Source: Aalborgiella sp043769295 (lineage in GTDB: Bacteria; Pseudomonadota; Gammaproteobacteria; Burkholderiales; Burkholderiaceae_C). Taken from it: a stretch of 36,554 bases of DNA. Below, piece by piece: positions 14,867 to 23,050 of this stretch (within the stretch, counting starts at the first letter, position 1; every line of letters begins with the position of its first letter). The notes beneath the pieces were generated by a model that worked only from the letters and a program-made list of their open reading frames with translations, was not told the origin of the DNA and searched no databases. Position numbers and translations under genes: made by a program. The stretch spans positions 1 through 36,554 of the forward strand of contig JAYVJL010000133.1 of NCBI GenBank assembly GCA_043769295.1, in the 5' to 3' direction.

Positions 14867-16981
14867 ATGACAATGTTCAATAAAGTGACCAAAACTTTCC
14901 AGTGGGGTGCCAACACCGTCACCATGGAAACAGGTGAAATCGCACGTCAATCCAGCGGCGCTGTGCTGTTGGACATGGATGGAACCGTTGTTCTCGCAAC
15001 TGTTGTTGGTAAAACCGAAGGCAAAGCTGGACAAGATTTCTTCCCCTTGACCGTTGATTACCTTGAGAAAACCTATGCTGCGGGCAAAATTCCAGGCAGC
15101 TTTTTCAAACGCGAAGGCCGTCCAAGCGAGTTTGAAACGCTCACCAGCCGCCTGATCGATCGCCCAATTCGCCCATTGTTCCCAGAAGGTTTCTTCAACG
15201 AAGTGCACGTTGTCGTTCACACTGTCTCTTTGAATCCTGAAGTTGATGCGGATATCGCAGCGTTGATTGCTGTGAGCGCGGCATTGTCCGTCAGCGGTAT
15301 CCCATTCAGCGGCCCGATTGGCGCAGCCCGCGTGGGTTACATCAATGGCGAATACGTCTTGAATCCAGGTAAAACTGCGCGTTTAGGCTCCATCATGGAC
15401 TTGGTCGTTGCAGGTACAGAATCAGCTGTGTTGATGGTCGAATCAGAAGCGCAGCAGCTCAGCGAAGAAATCATGCTCGGCGCGGTCGTTTTCGGCCACG
15501 AGCAAGGCAACATCGCCATCAACGCGATTCACGATTTGGTGCGTGACGCAGGCAAACCAGTTTGGGACTGGAGGCCAGCGGCTAAAGACGAAGTTTTGAT
15601 CGCAAAAGTGATCGCTTTGGGTGAGGAAAAGCTCGCTGCAGCTTACCAAATCCGCAACAAGCAAGCGCGTACGCATGCAACCCGTGAAACCTACACTTGG
15701 GTGAAAAAGGGTTTGAAAGCTGAAGGCGTTGAGTTTGATGCTGTCGTCGTTGAAGGTATGTTGTTTGACATCGAAGCCAAAATCGTTCGCAGCCAAATTT
15801 TGGCAGGCGAGCCACGTATCGATGGCCGCGACACACGTACCGTTCGCGCGATTGAAATCCGCAACAGCGTGTTGCCACGCACCCATGGGTCAGCCTTGTT
15901 CACCCGTGGTGAAACACAGGCTTTGGTGGTCACCACCTTGGGTACAGAACGTGATGCGCAGCGTATTGATGCTTTGTCTGGTGACTTTGAAGACAACTTC
16001 ATGCTGCACTACAACATGCCTCCGTTCGCCACGGGCGAAACGGGCCGCGTGGGTACACCAAAACGCCGCGAAATCGGTCACGGCCGTTTGGCCAAACGCG
16101 CTTTGATCGCTGTGTTGCCATCCAAAGAAGAATTCCCGTACACCATGCGCGTGGTGTCTGAAATCACCGAATCTAACGGCTCGTCATCGATGGCGTCTGT
16201 CTGCGGCGGCTGTTTGTCTTTGATGGATGCTGGTGTGCCGTTGAAGGCGCATGTGGCCGGTATCGCCATGGGCTTGATCAAAGATGGCAACCGTTTTGCG
16301 GTGTTGACCGATATTTTGGGTGACGAAGACCATTTGGGTGACATGGACTTCAAGGTGGCCGGTACGACCAACGGTATCACTGCCTTGCAAATGGACATCA
16401 AAATCCAAGGCATCACCAAAGAAATCATGCAAGTCGCTTTGGCTCAAGCCAAAGAAGCGCGCATCCATATTTTGGGCAAAATGCAAGAAGCCATGGGCGA
16501 AGCCAAAACCGAAGTGTCCAACTTTGCACCCAAGCTGTACACCATGAAGATCAACCCGGAAAAAATCCGTGACGTGATCGGCAAGGGCGGCGCGGTGATT
16601 CGTGCTTTGACAGAAGAAACGGGTTGCCAGATCAACATCAACGAAGACGGCACGATCACCATCGCCGCGACAGACGGTGCTAAGGCTGAAGTGGCGAAAC
16701 GCCGTATCGAGCAGATCACCGCTGAAGTTGAAATTGGCAAGGTTTACGAAGGCCCGGTGACCAAAATTTTGGATTTCGGCGCGTTGATCAACCTGTTACC
16801 AGGCAAAGATGGTTTGCTGCATATTAGCCAGATTGCCCACGAACGTGTTGAAAAAGTGAGTGATTACCTCAAAGAAGGTCAAATTGTCAAAGTCAAGGTC
16901 ATGGAGACAGACGAAAAAGGTCGTGTCAAGTTGTCCATGAAGGCTTTGATGGACCGTTCTGAGCAGGACCAGTCACGTTAA
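14867..16981 (+). CDS. pnp: Polyribonucleotide nucleotidyltransferase (PNPase)
   Basis: Phosphorolytic 3'-5' exoribonuclease and degradosome component. The start at ATG 14867 is fixed by AGGAG at 14856-14860 and gives a 704-residue protein of typical length. Domains in order are a first RNase PH domain (about 10-145, with the FFKREGRPSE loop), a helical domain, a second catalytic RNase PH domain (about 320-460, with GRDTRTVR before it and SSSMASVCGGCLSLMDAG inside), a KH domain with GKGGAVIRAL (near 570) and an S1 domain (about 625-698). The frame stays open upstream to 14693, but that part overlaps the leader hairpin and is Cys/Trp-rich noise. A small hairpin GCAACC/GGTTGC (14831-14847) lies just before the Shine-Dalgarno. 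Confidence 0.97.
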   Translation: MTMFNKVTKTFQWGANTVTMETGEIARQSSGAVLLDMDGTVVLATVVGKTEGKAGQDFFPLTVDYLEKTYAAGKIPGSFFKREGRPSEFETLTSRLIDRPIRPLFPEGFFNEVHVVVHTVSLNPEVDADIAALIAVSAALSVSGIPFSGPIGAARVGYINGEYVLNPGKTARLGSIMDLVVAGTESAVLMVESEAQQLSEEIMLGAVVFGHEQGNIAINAIHDLVRDAGKPVWDWRPAAKDEVLIAKVIALGEEKLAAAYQIRNKQARTHATRETYTWVKKGLKAEGVEFDAVVVEGMLFDIEAKIVRSQILAGEPRIDGRDTRTVRAIEIRNSVLPRTHGSALFTRGETQALVVTTLGTERDAQRIDALSGDFEDNFMLHYNMPPFATGETGRVGTPKRREIGHGRLAKRALIAVLPSKEEFPYTMRVVSEITESNGSSSMASVCGGCLSLMDAGVPLKAHVAGIAMGLIKDGNRFAVLTDILGDEDHLGDMDFKVAGTTNGITALQMDIKIQGITKEIMQVALAQAKEARIHILGKMQEAMGEAKTEVSNFAPKLYTMKINPEKIRDVIGKGGAVIRALTEETGCQININEDGTITIAATDGAKAEVAKRRIEQITAEVEIGKVYEGPVTKILDFGALINLLPGKDGLLHISQIAHERVEKVSDYLKEGQIVKVKVMETDEKGRVKLSMKALMDRSEQDQSR

Positions 16982-17027
16982 TTGACGGTTCAAGCGGGTC
17001 GTATTTGTTGCTGATTCCATTGCAATT

Positions 17028-17070
17028 GCTATATTTAAAATAGCAGTATAGGCAATAAATACAACGGCTA
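17028..17070 (+). repeat. Dispersed intergenic repeat, copy 2
   Basis: The palindromic part GCTATATTTAAAATAGC (17028-17044) is followed by AGTATAGGCAATAAATAC and then AACGGCTA. It matches copies at 9856-9897 (minus) and 35995-36039 (plus). It lies in the 143-base gap between pnp and the quinone oxidoreductase gene, where I see no other terminator, so its hairpin may act as a weak transcription end or mRNA 3' stabiliser. Confidence 0.75.
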
Positions 17071-17124
17071 GATCCATATTTGACCATCTATTTTCATTGT
17101 TAAACCTATTTAATCAAATCTCAA

Positions 17125-18126
17125 ATGAAAGTCTTTGAAATAAGCTCCTTTGGCGCGCCAGACGTGCTACGCCTTGCTGAACGTGCTGTGCCGGTGGCTG
17201 GTACGGGCGAGGTGTTGATTCAGGTTTCTGCAAGCGGTATCAACCGTCCAGATGTGCTGCAACGCACGGGAAACTACCCCGTGCCACCTGGTGCGTCGGA
17301 TATTCCAGGTTTGGAAGTGGCTGGCGTTATCGTTAGCGGCGATGCGGCTGCGATGGCTGCCAGCAGCTTGAAGGTGGGTGACCGCGTTTGTGCCCTGGTG
17401 TCGGGTGGCGGTTATGCGCAGTTTTGTGTCGCGCCGGCGGTGCAATGTTTGCCGATTCCAAAAGGGCTGACAGACATTGAAGCGGCGACTTTGCCGGAGA
17501 CGTTTTTTACGGTGTGGAGCAATGTGTTTGATCGCGGGCACCTGCAACGCGGTGAAACATTTTTGGTCCAAGGTGGCACCAGTGGTATTGGTGTGACCGC
17601 GATTCAAATGGCAAAAGCCATGGGTGCCGTCGTGATTGCTACCGCGGGCAGCGACGATAAATGCACCGCATGCTTGAAACTCGGTGCAGACCACGCCATC
17701 AATTACAAAACGCATGATTTTGCGGCTGAAGTGAAAAGAATCACCAACGGCGCTGGCGTGAACGTGTTTTTGGACATGGTGGCTGGTGGCTACATTGCGA
17801 AAGAAGTGGAGTGCATGGCGGAAGATGGTCGTTTGGTCATCATCGCGGTGCAGGGCGGGGTGAAGAGTGAATTCAATGCAGGTATGGTGCTGCGTAAGCG
17901 CTTGACTATCACCGGTTCAACACTGCGTCCTCGCCCGATTGCTTTTAAAGCGGCTATCGCCCAAGCTTTGCTCAAAACGGTGTGGCCGTTGCTGCAAAAT
18001 GGCACGATCAAGCCGGTGATTCATGCTGTGTTTTCAACCAGTCAAGTCAATGCTGCTGAGCAAGCGCATGCGTTGATGGAGTCAAACCAGCATGTGGGCA
18101 AGCTGGTTTTGGATTGGCAATCTTGA
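17125..18126 (+). CDS. NAD(P)H quinone oxidoreductase, PIG3/zinc-free MDR family
   Basis: Medium-chain dehydrogenase/reductase of the quinone oxidoreductase (Qor/PIG3, TP53I3-like) group, predicted to reduce quinones or similar carbonyl compounds with NADPH in the cytoplasm. The 333-residue protein has the GroES-like N-terminal half (NRPDVLQRTGNYPVPPGAS, then IPGLEVAGVI) and a Rossmann half with the nucleotide motif GGTSGIG at 150-156 (VQGGTSGIGVTAIQMAK). The zinc-ligand cysteines of alcohol dehydrogenases are absent, as expected for the zinc-free group. The ATG at 17125 fits the family start. It precedes tpiA by 16 bases and is probably co-transcribed with tpiA and secG. The substrate cannot be read from the sequence. 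Confidence 0.88.
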   Translation: MKVFEISSFGAPDVLRLAERAVPVAGTGEVLIQVSASGINRPDVLQRTGNYPVPPGASDIPGLEVAGVIVSGDAAAMAASSLKVGDRVCALVSGGGYAQFCVAPAVQCLPIPKGLTDIEAATLPETFFTVWSNVFDRGHLQRGETFLVQGGTSGIGVTAIQMAKAMGAVVIATAGSDDKCTACLKLGADHAINYKTHDFAAEVKRITNGAGVNVFLDMVAGGYIAKEVECMAEDGRLVIIAVQGGVKSEFNAGMVLRKRLTITGSTLRPRPIAFKAAIAQALLKTVWPLLQNGTIKPVIHAVFSTSQVNAAEQAHALMESNQHVGKLVLDWQS

Positions 18127-18142
18127 AACTTCAAGAGGTGAA

Positions 18143-18913
18143 ATGACCATGAAAAAGACTTTGATCGCTGGTAATTGGAAGATGAATGGCAGTTTGGCAG
18201 CCAATTCAGCCTTGATTGCTGCTTTAGATGCGGGCTTGCATGCCCGTATTCCTGCCAAATGTGCGGTCGCCTTGTGTGTTCCGTCTGTCTATTTGGCGCA
18301 AATGCAGCAACTCTGCATCAAAAGCGGCATTGAGCTTGGCTCGCAAGACGTTTCTAGCCAAGAGCAGGGTGCGTTTACAGGCGAAATTTCAGCATCGATG
18401 TTGAAGGACTTTGGCGTTCGTTATGCCATCGTCGGCCACTCAGAGCGTCGCCAGTTTCATGGTGAAACGGATGAATTGGTGGCTAAAAAGGCGCAAGCTG
18501 CCTTGGCTGCGGGTATCACACCGATTGTTTGCATTGGCGAAACCTTGGCTGAACGCGAAGCGGGTAAAACCGAAGAAGTGGTCAAACGCCAACTGGCGGC
18601 GGTGATTCACACCAATGGCCACTGCATCAGCGAGATCGTTTTGGCTTATGAGCCGATTTGGGCGATTGGAACGGGTAAAACCGCCACGCCTGAACAGGCC
18701 CAGGCTGTGCATGCGCTTTTGCGCGCACAACTGAACGCAGCGAGTAAGCAGGCCGACCGCATCCACATTGTGTACGGCGGAAGCATGAACGCAGCCAATG
18801 CGGCAACGCTGCTGGCGGAACCGGACATTGACGGTGGTTTGATTGGCGGAGCGTCGCTCAAAGCCGTGGACTTTTTATCAATTATTTATGCAGCCGGTGT
18901 TTTGTCTGTCTAA
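18143..18913 (+). CDS. tpiA: Triosephosphate isomerase
   Basis: Interconverts dihydroxyacetone phosphate and glyceraldehyde 3-phosphate in glycolysis and gluconeogenesis. From ATG 18143 the protein is 256 residues, with catalytic Lys13 (GNWKMNGS), His99 (YAIVGHSERR) and Glu170 (VLAYEPIWAIGTG), and the phosphate-binding loops YGGSMN and GGLIGGASL. Loop 6 follows the catalytic Glu as usual. A Shine-Dalgarno-like AGAGGT ends only three bases before this ATG and nine bases before a second ATG at 18149, so initiation at 18149 (254 residues, MKKTLIAGNWK) may be preferred. An upstream in-frame extension to 18092 overlaps the previous gene and is rejected. Confidence 0.96.
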   Translation: MTMKKTLIAGNWKMNGSLAANSALIAALDAGLHARIPAKCAVALCVPSVYLAQMQQLCIKSGIELGSQDVSSQEQGAFTGEISASMLKDFGVRYAIVGHSERRQFHGETDELVAKKAQAALAAGITPIVCIGETLAEREAGKTEEVVKRQLAAVIHTNGHCISEIVLAYEPIWAIGTGKTATPEQAQAVHALLRAQLNAASKQADRIHIVYGGSMNAANAATLLAEPDIDGGLIGGASLKAVDFLSIIYAAGVLSV

Positions 18914-18939
18914 GTTGCTATTATATTAGGAGTAAATAG

Positions 18940-19392
18940 ATGAGTATTTTTTTGAAAATCGTGTTGGTTGTGCAAATGTTATCAGCCTTGGGCATGATTG
19001 GTCTGATCTTGATACAGCATGGCAAGGGTGCTGATATGGGGGCTGCGTTTGGCAGCGGTGGCTCAGGCAGTCTGTTTGGTGCCAGTGGCAGCGCCAACTT
19101 CATGTCGCGTGCAACGTCTATTTTGGCAGCCGTGTTTTTTGTGGCTACTTTGATGTTGTCTTATTTTGGCAGTGTGCGCTCCACCTCAACTGGAAGCGTT
19201 TTAGAAGGGGCTGCTGTAACAGCGCCAGCGGCAGCTCCTGCGGTGCCGGCTGGACCAGCGGGTCAAATACCGGGCAATACACCTGCAACACCTGCGGCTA
19301 CAACTGCTCCTGCATCAACGTCAGCTCCTGTTCCCGCAGCGCCCGCAGCTGCAAGTGGCAAAGGCGCTGCTCAACAAATCCCTGCCAAATAA
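18940..19392 (+). CDS. secG: Preprotein translocase subunit SecG
   Basis: Small membrane subunit of the SecYEG translocon. The 150-residue protein has two transmembrane helices (about 4-24 and 57-77) around the conserved loop QHGKGADMGAAFGSGGSGSLFG. It continues into an Ala/Pro/Thr-rich tail of about 65 residues, typical of betaproteobacterial SecG. The ATG at 18940 has an AGGAG at 18928-18932. A tpiA-secG-tRNA-Leu-nuo order is common in proteobacteria. The tail varies freely between species and is probably disordered. Confidence 0.95.
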   Translation: MSIFLKIVLVVQMLSALGMIGLILIQHGKGADMGAAFGSGGSGSLFGASGSANFMSRATSILAAVFFVATLMLSYFGSVRSTSTGSVLEGAAVTAPAAAPAVPAGPAGQIPGNTPATPAATTAPASTSAPVPAAPAAASGKGAAQQIPAK

Positions 19393-19421
19393 ATACGGCA
19401 CAAATTTGCGAATTTAGGTTC

Positions 19422-19450
19422 ATCCCTGACCATAAAACAGGGGTGTTTCA
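19422..19450 (+). terminator. Weak hairpin after secG (possible terminator)
   Basis: ATCCCTG (19422-19428) pairs with CAGGGGT (19438-19444), including one T-G pair, and is followed by GTTT. Only three T residues follow, so it may be an attenuator or a processing hairpin ahead of the tRNA. Confidence 0.35.
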
Positions 19451-19520
19451 GGGTAAACTACTAGATACTTCAATAAGCTTTATGCCGTTCGGCAACCTCT
19501 CGCTTTTTGAGTTAAAAACG

Positions 19521-19605
19521 GCCGTCGTGGTGAAATTGGTAGACACGCTATCTTGAGGTGGTAGTGGCGAAAGCTGTGCGAGTTCGAGTCTCGCCGACGG
19601 CACCA
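19521..19605 (+). tRNA. tRNA-Leu, anticodon GAG
   Basis: An 85-base gene with a complete cloverleaf. Acceptor arms GCCGTCG (19521-19527) and CGACGGC (19595-19601) are followed by A and an encoded CCA (19603-19605). The anticodon stem CTATC/GGTAG encloses the loop TTGAGGT, with GAG at 19555-19557. A long class II variable arm and the T-loop GTTCGAGTC are visible. It decodes CUC and CUU. It lies between secG and nuoA, and nuoA starts 66 bases after it. Confidence 0.97.
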
Positions 19606-19671
19606 GATCATGGGTATTTTGCATTTTTGCAGATGCTCAAAGCGTAGTAAGAACTAGAAAAGAACCCTAAG

Positions 19672-20031
19672 ATGGACCTTAATCAGTATCTTCCCGTTCT
19701 CTTATTCATTTTGGTGGGTGTTGCTGTTGGCATCGTCCCGCAAGTTCTCGGCTATCTGCTTGGCCCCAATCGACCCAATGAAGCTAAAAACTCACCATAC
19801 GAGTGCGGTTTTGAGGCCTTTGAGGATGCGCGTATGAAGTTTGACGTACGCTATTACTTGGTCGCCATTCTTTTTATCCTGTTTGACTTGGAAATCGCAT
19901 TTCTCTTCCCTTGGGCGGCTGCTTTAAAAGAGGTTGGGGTTGTTGGGTTTTGGGCTGTCTTGGTGTTTTTGGGTATTCTTGTCGTGGGTTTTATCTACGA
20001 ATGGAAAAAAGGCGCCCTGGACTGGGAATAA
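19672..20031 (+). CDS. nuoA: NADH-quinone oxidoreductase subunit A
   Basis: Small membrane subunit of respiratory complex I near the quinone-site entrance. The 119-residue protein has three transmembrane helices (about 8-28, 64-84, 89-109) and the conserved cytoplasmic-facing loop NSPYECGFEAFEDARMKFDVRYY before the second helix, with FDLEIAFLFPWA in it. First of the fourteen nuo genes. The ATG at 19672 fits the family start; the upstream purine tract GAAAAGAACC serves as a weak ribosome site. Co-transcription with the upstream tRNA is possible, since no terminator separates them. Confidence 0.97.
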   Translation: MDLNQYLPVLLFILVGVAVGIVPQVLGYLLGPNRPNEAKNSPYECGFEAFEDARMKFDVRYYLVAILFILFDLEIAFLFPWAAALKEVGVVGFWAVLVFLGILVVGFIYEWKKGALDWE

Positions 20032-20093
20032 ATTGGTAACGTATTGATAGGGTAGTTTGCTTGAATGGCTTGCTACTAAATTGGAAGCAACAC

Positions 20094-20576
20094 ATGGCAA
20101 TTGAAGGCGTTTTTAAAGAAGGCTTCATGACCACCAGTTACGACTCGGTGGTTAATTGGGCTAAAACCGGTTCGCTTTGGCCAATGAGCTTTGGGTTGGC
20201 TTGCTGTGCTGTAGAGATGATGCATGCGGCTGCAGCTCGCTACGACATCAGCCGCTTTGGTGCGGAGGTCTTTCGTGCCAGTCCGCGTCAATCGGATTTG
20301 ATGATTGTTGCGGGTACCTTGTGCAACAAGATGGCGCCCGCTTTGCGCAAGGTTTATGACCAGATGAGCGAGCCGCGCTGGGTAATTTCTATGGGGTCGT
20401 GTGCTAATGGCGGTGGCTACTATCACTACAGTTATTCTGTTGTACGTGGATGTGATCGCATCGTGCCGGTTGATGTCTATGTGCCGGGTTGCCCGCCTAC
20501 GGCTGAGGCGCTGTTGTACGGCATCATCCAATTGCAGCAAAAAATTCGCCGCACGCAGACGATTGCCCGTGTTTAA
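20094..20576 (+). CDS. nuoB: NADH-quinone oxidoreductase subunit B
   Basis: Carries cluster N2, the last Fe-S centre before ubiquinone. From ATG 20094 the protein is 160 residues and begins MAIEGVFKEGFMTTSYDSVV, as in close relatives; GGAAG at 20083-20087 gives a six-base spacing. The N2 ligands are visible: the vicinal pair in FGLACCAVEMMHAAAARYD, one Cys in MGSCANGGGYYHY and one in VPGCPPTAEALLYG. An in-frame TTG at 20061 would add eleven unconserved residues. nuoC follows after 34 bases. Confidence 0.97.
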   Translation: MAIEGVFKEGFMTTSYDSVVNWAKTGSLWPMSFGLACCAVEMMHAAAARYDISRFGAEVFRASPRQSDLMIVAGTLCNKMAPALRKVYDQMSEPRWVISMGSCANGGGYYHYSYSVVRGCDRIVPVDVYVPGCPPTAEALLYGIIQLQQKIRRTQTIARV

Positions 20577-20610
20577 TTGACATCAGCTGATAAGACCAAG
20601 GTTAATTTTC

Positions 20611-21219
20611 ATGACTGCTTTTGCTGTAAATCCGGAGACTCTTAAAAACACCTTGGTCGCTGTGCTGGGTGACAAGGCCAACCGCATTGAGTTGGCTTTG
20701 GGTGAGGTTCAGGTGCTGGTTGCTGCCTCGGACTACCTTGATGTTGCCATCCTGCTTCGCGATGCGCCTGGTTGTCAGTTTGAGCAGCTTATCGATTTGT
20801 GCGGCGTTGATTACTCTGATTACAAAGAAGGTGGGTACGAGGGGTTGCGCTATTGTGTGGTGTCTCAGTTATTGTCTGTGACGCTCAATCAACGTGTTCG
20901 TTTCAAGGTTTTTGCGCCTGAAGATGATATGCCTATCGTCGCTTCTTTGTGTGATGTGTGGAGTTCTGTCAATTGGTTTGAGCGCGAGGCTTTTGACTTG
21001 TACGGCATTATTTTTGAGGGGCACAATGACTTGCGCCGTATCTTGACGGATTATGGTTTTATCGGTCATCCCTTTCGTAAAGATTTCCCCACATCGGGGC
21101 ATGTGGAAATGCGTTATGACGCCGAACAGAAGCGTGTTATTTATCAGCCTGTCACCATTGAACCGCGTGAAATCACGCCGCGCATCATTCGTGAAAACAA
21201 CTATGGAGGCCAGCACTGA
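20611..21219 (+). CDS. nuoC: NADH-quinone oxidoreductase subunit C
   Basis: Peripheral-arm subunit that pairs with NuoD (the two are fused in E. coli but separate here, as in other betaproteobacteria). The 202-residue protein has an N-terminal mixed fold and the family signature FEREAFDLYGIIFEGHNDLR, followed by RILTDYGFIGHPFRKDFPTSG. The ATG at 20611 gives MTAFAVNPETLKNTL. The stop at 21219 is followed by nuoD after 26 bases. It binds no cofactor. Confidence 0.96.
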   Translation: MTAFAVNPETLKNTLVAVLGDKANRIELALGEVQVLVAASDYLDVAILLRDAPGCQFEQLIDLCGVDYSDYKEGGYEGLRYCVVSQLLSVTLNQRVRFKVFAPEDDMPIVASLCDVWSSVNWFEREAFDLYGIIFEGHNDLRRILTDYGFIGHPFRKDFPTSGHVEMRYDAEQKRVIYQPVTIEPREITPRIIRENNYGGQH

Positions 21220-21245
21220 TCACCTAGGGTGAAACGTGACCTTTT

Positions 21246-22499
21246 ATGGCAGAGATTAAAAATTACACGCTCAATTTTGGGCCACAGCATCCGGCAGCGC
21301 ATGGCGTGTTGCGTTTGGTGTTGGAATTGGATGGTGAAGTGATTCAACGTGCAGATCCGCATATCGGTTTGTTGCATCGTGCCACTGAAAAGCTGGCTGA
21401 AAGCAAAACGTATATGCAGTCTTTGCCTTATATGGATAGGCTTGACTACGTGTCCATGATGTGCAACGAGCATGCGTATTGCTTGGCAATCGAGAAAATG
21501 ATGGGTATCGAGGTGCCCATCCGTGCGCAATACATTCGTGTGATGTTCTCTGAAATCACCCGCATGCTCAACCACTTGTTGTGGGTAGGGGCTCATGGTT
21601 TGGATTGTGGCGCCATGACGCTGCTGCTCTACGCATTTCGTGAGCGTGAAGACTTGTTTGATATGTACGAAGCCGTTAGCGGCGCACGTATGCATGCGGC
21701 TTACTTCCGTCCCGGTGGTGTTTACCGCGACTTGCCCGACGTCATGCCGCAGTTCAAAGCGAGCAAAATTCGCAATGCCAAGGCTATTGAGCGTTTGAAC
21801 CACAACCGTAATGGCTCTTTGCTCGATTTCATCGACAATTTCACGCAGCGTTTTCCAGCCAGTTTGGCCGAATACCACACGCTGTTAACAGACAATCGTA
21901 TCTGGAAGCAGCGTACGGTGGGTATTGGTGTGGTGACCCCTGAGCGTGCCATGAATCTGGGATTTAGTGGCCCGATGTTGCGCGGTTCCGGTGTGGCGTG
22001 GGATTTGCGTAAAAAACAGCCCTACGACGTTTATGACCGCATGGAGTTTGATATTCCAGTGGGTGTGACCGGTGATTGTTATGACCGTTACCTGGTCCGC
22101 ATGGAGGAGATGAAGCAATCCAACAGCATCATCAAGCAATGTGTTGATTGGTTGCGTGTCAATCCGGGCCCGGTGATTACTGACAATCACAAGGTGGCTT
22201 CACCCAGTCGTGAATCCATGAAAACCAATATGGAAGAGCTGATCCATCATTTCAAGCTGTTTACGGAAGGCTTTTGTGTACCTGAAGGCGAGGCTTACGC
22301 CGCTGTTGAGCATCCAAAGGGCGAGTTCGGAATCTACATGGTCAGTGATGGTGCCAACAAGCCGTATCGTCTCAAAATTCGCGCACCTGGTTTTGCGCAT
22401 TTGGCTGCTATGGATGAGCTGGCTCGCGGGCACATGATTGCCGATGCAGTGGCCATTATTGGCACCATGGATATCGTGTTTGGGGAGATTGATCGGTGA
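21246..22499 (+). CDS. nuoD: NADH-quinone oxidoreductase subunit D
   Basis: 49-kDa subunit, related to the NiFe-hydrogenase large subunit, which forms the ubiquinone head-group site with NuoB. The 417-residue protein shows GPQHPAAHGVLRLVLELDGE, with the quinone-site His19, and TYMQSLPYMDRLDYVSMMCN, with the quinone-site Tyr56 (the equivalents of Thermus His38 and Tyr87). FSGPMLRGSGVAWDLRK and the C-terminal DIVFGEIDR are also typical. The hydrogenase Ni-binding cysteines are absent, as in all complex I. The end overlaps nuoE by one base (TGATG). Confidence 0.97.
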   Translation: MAEIKNYTLNFGPQHPAAHGVLRLVLELDGEVIQRADPHIGLLHRATEKLAESKTYMQSLPYMDRLDYVSMMCNEHAYCLAIEKMMGIEVPIRAQYIRVMFSEITRMLNHLLWVGAHGLDCGAMTLLLYAFREREDLFDMYEAVSGARMHAAYFRPGGVYRDLPDVMPQFKASKIRNAKAIERLNHNRNGSLLDFIDNFTQRFPASLAEYHTLLTDNRIWKQRTVGIGVVTPERAMNLGFSGPMLRGSGVAWDLRKKQPYDVYDRMEFDIPVGVTGDCYDRYLVRMEEMKQSNSIIKQCVDWLRVNPGPVITDNHKVASPSRESMKTNMEELIHHFKLFTEGFCVPEGEAYAAVEHPKGEFGIYMVSDGANKPYRLKIRAPGFAHLAAMDELARGHMIADAVAIIGTMDIVFGEIDR

Positions 22500-23050
22500 T
22501 GGCTGCTACTCATGCAACAAATTCAGTAATACAAGCTATAACTTTGTCTGAAGAGTCAAAAGTGCGTTTTGCTAAGGAAGTAGCAAAATATCCAGCGGAT
22601 CAAAAGCAGTCTGCCGTCATGGCGTGTTTGGCCATCGTGCAGCAAGAACTCGGTTATGTGAATGTTGAGAGTGAAAAAATTGTAGCTGATTACTTGGGCA
22701 TGGCTCCTATGGCCGTGCACGAGGTCACCACTTTTTACAATATGTACAACCAGCACCCTTGCGGTCGCTACAAGCTCAATGTTTGCACGAATCTGCCATG
22801 TCAATTGCGTGATGGCAGTAAGGCATTGAAGCATCTGGAAGATAAGCTGGGTATTGTCATGGGTGAAACCACCGCTGATGGGCTGTTTACTTTGCAGCAG
22901 AGCGAATGTCTGGGTGCCTGCGCAGACGCTCCTGTGATGTTGGTGAACGATCGCACCATGTGCAGCTTTATGACCAACAATAAACTGGACCAGTTGATAG
23001 ATGGTTTACGTTCAACCGCTTCAGAAGCATCCGTCAAGGAGCAGCTATGA
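22499..23050 (+). CDS. nuoE: NADH-quinone oxidoreductase subunit E
   Basis: 24-kDa subunit holding [2Fe-2S] cluster N1a beside the NADH site. From ATG 22499 the protein is 183 residues, with the four thioredoxin-like cluster ligands Cys96, Cys101 (VCTNLPCQLRDG), Cys137 and Cys141 (SECLGACADAPVM). A GTG at 22496 is in frame and better spaced from GGGGAG at 22482-22487, so the true start may be one codon earlier. The 3' end overlaps nuoF by four bases (ATGA). Confidence 0.96.
   Translation: MAATHATNSVIQAITLSEESKVRFAKEVAKYPADQKQSAVMACLAIVQQELGYVNVESEKIVADYLGMAPMAVHEVTTFYNMYNQHPCGRYKLNVCTNLPCQLRDGSKALKHLEDKLGIVMGETTADGLFTLQQSECLGACADAPVMLVNDRTMCSFMTNNKLDQLIDGLRSTASEASVKEQL

Noticed and set aside
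19480..19492. Tiny TGCC-GTTC-GGCA hairpin before the tRNA
   Set aside because: Only four pairs, and the T-run comes ten or more bases later, so it is not a credible terminator.
21201..21878. 225-codon minus-strand open frame across nuoD
   Set aside because: Fully antisense to nuoD; the product is His/Gln-rich with no domain, typical of a shadow frame.
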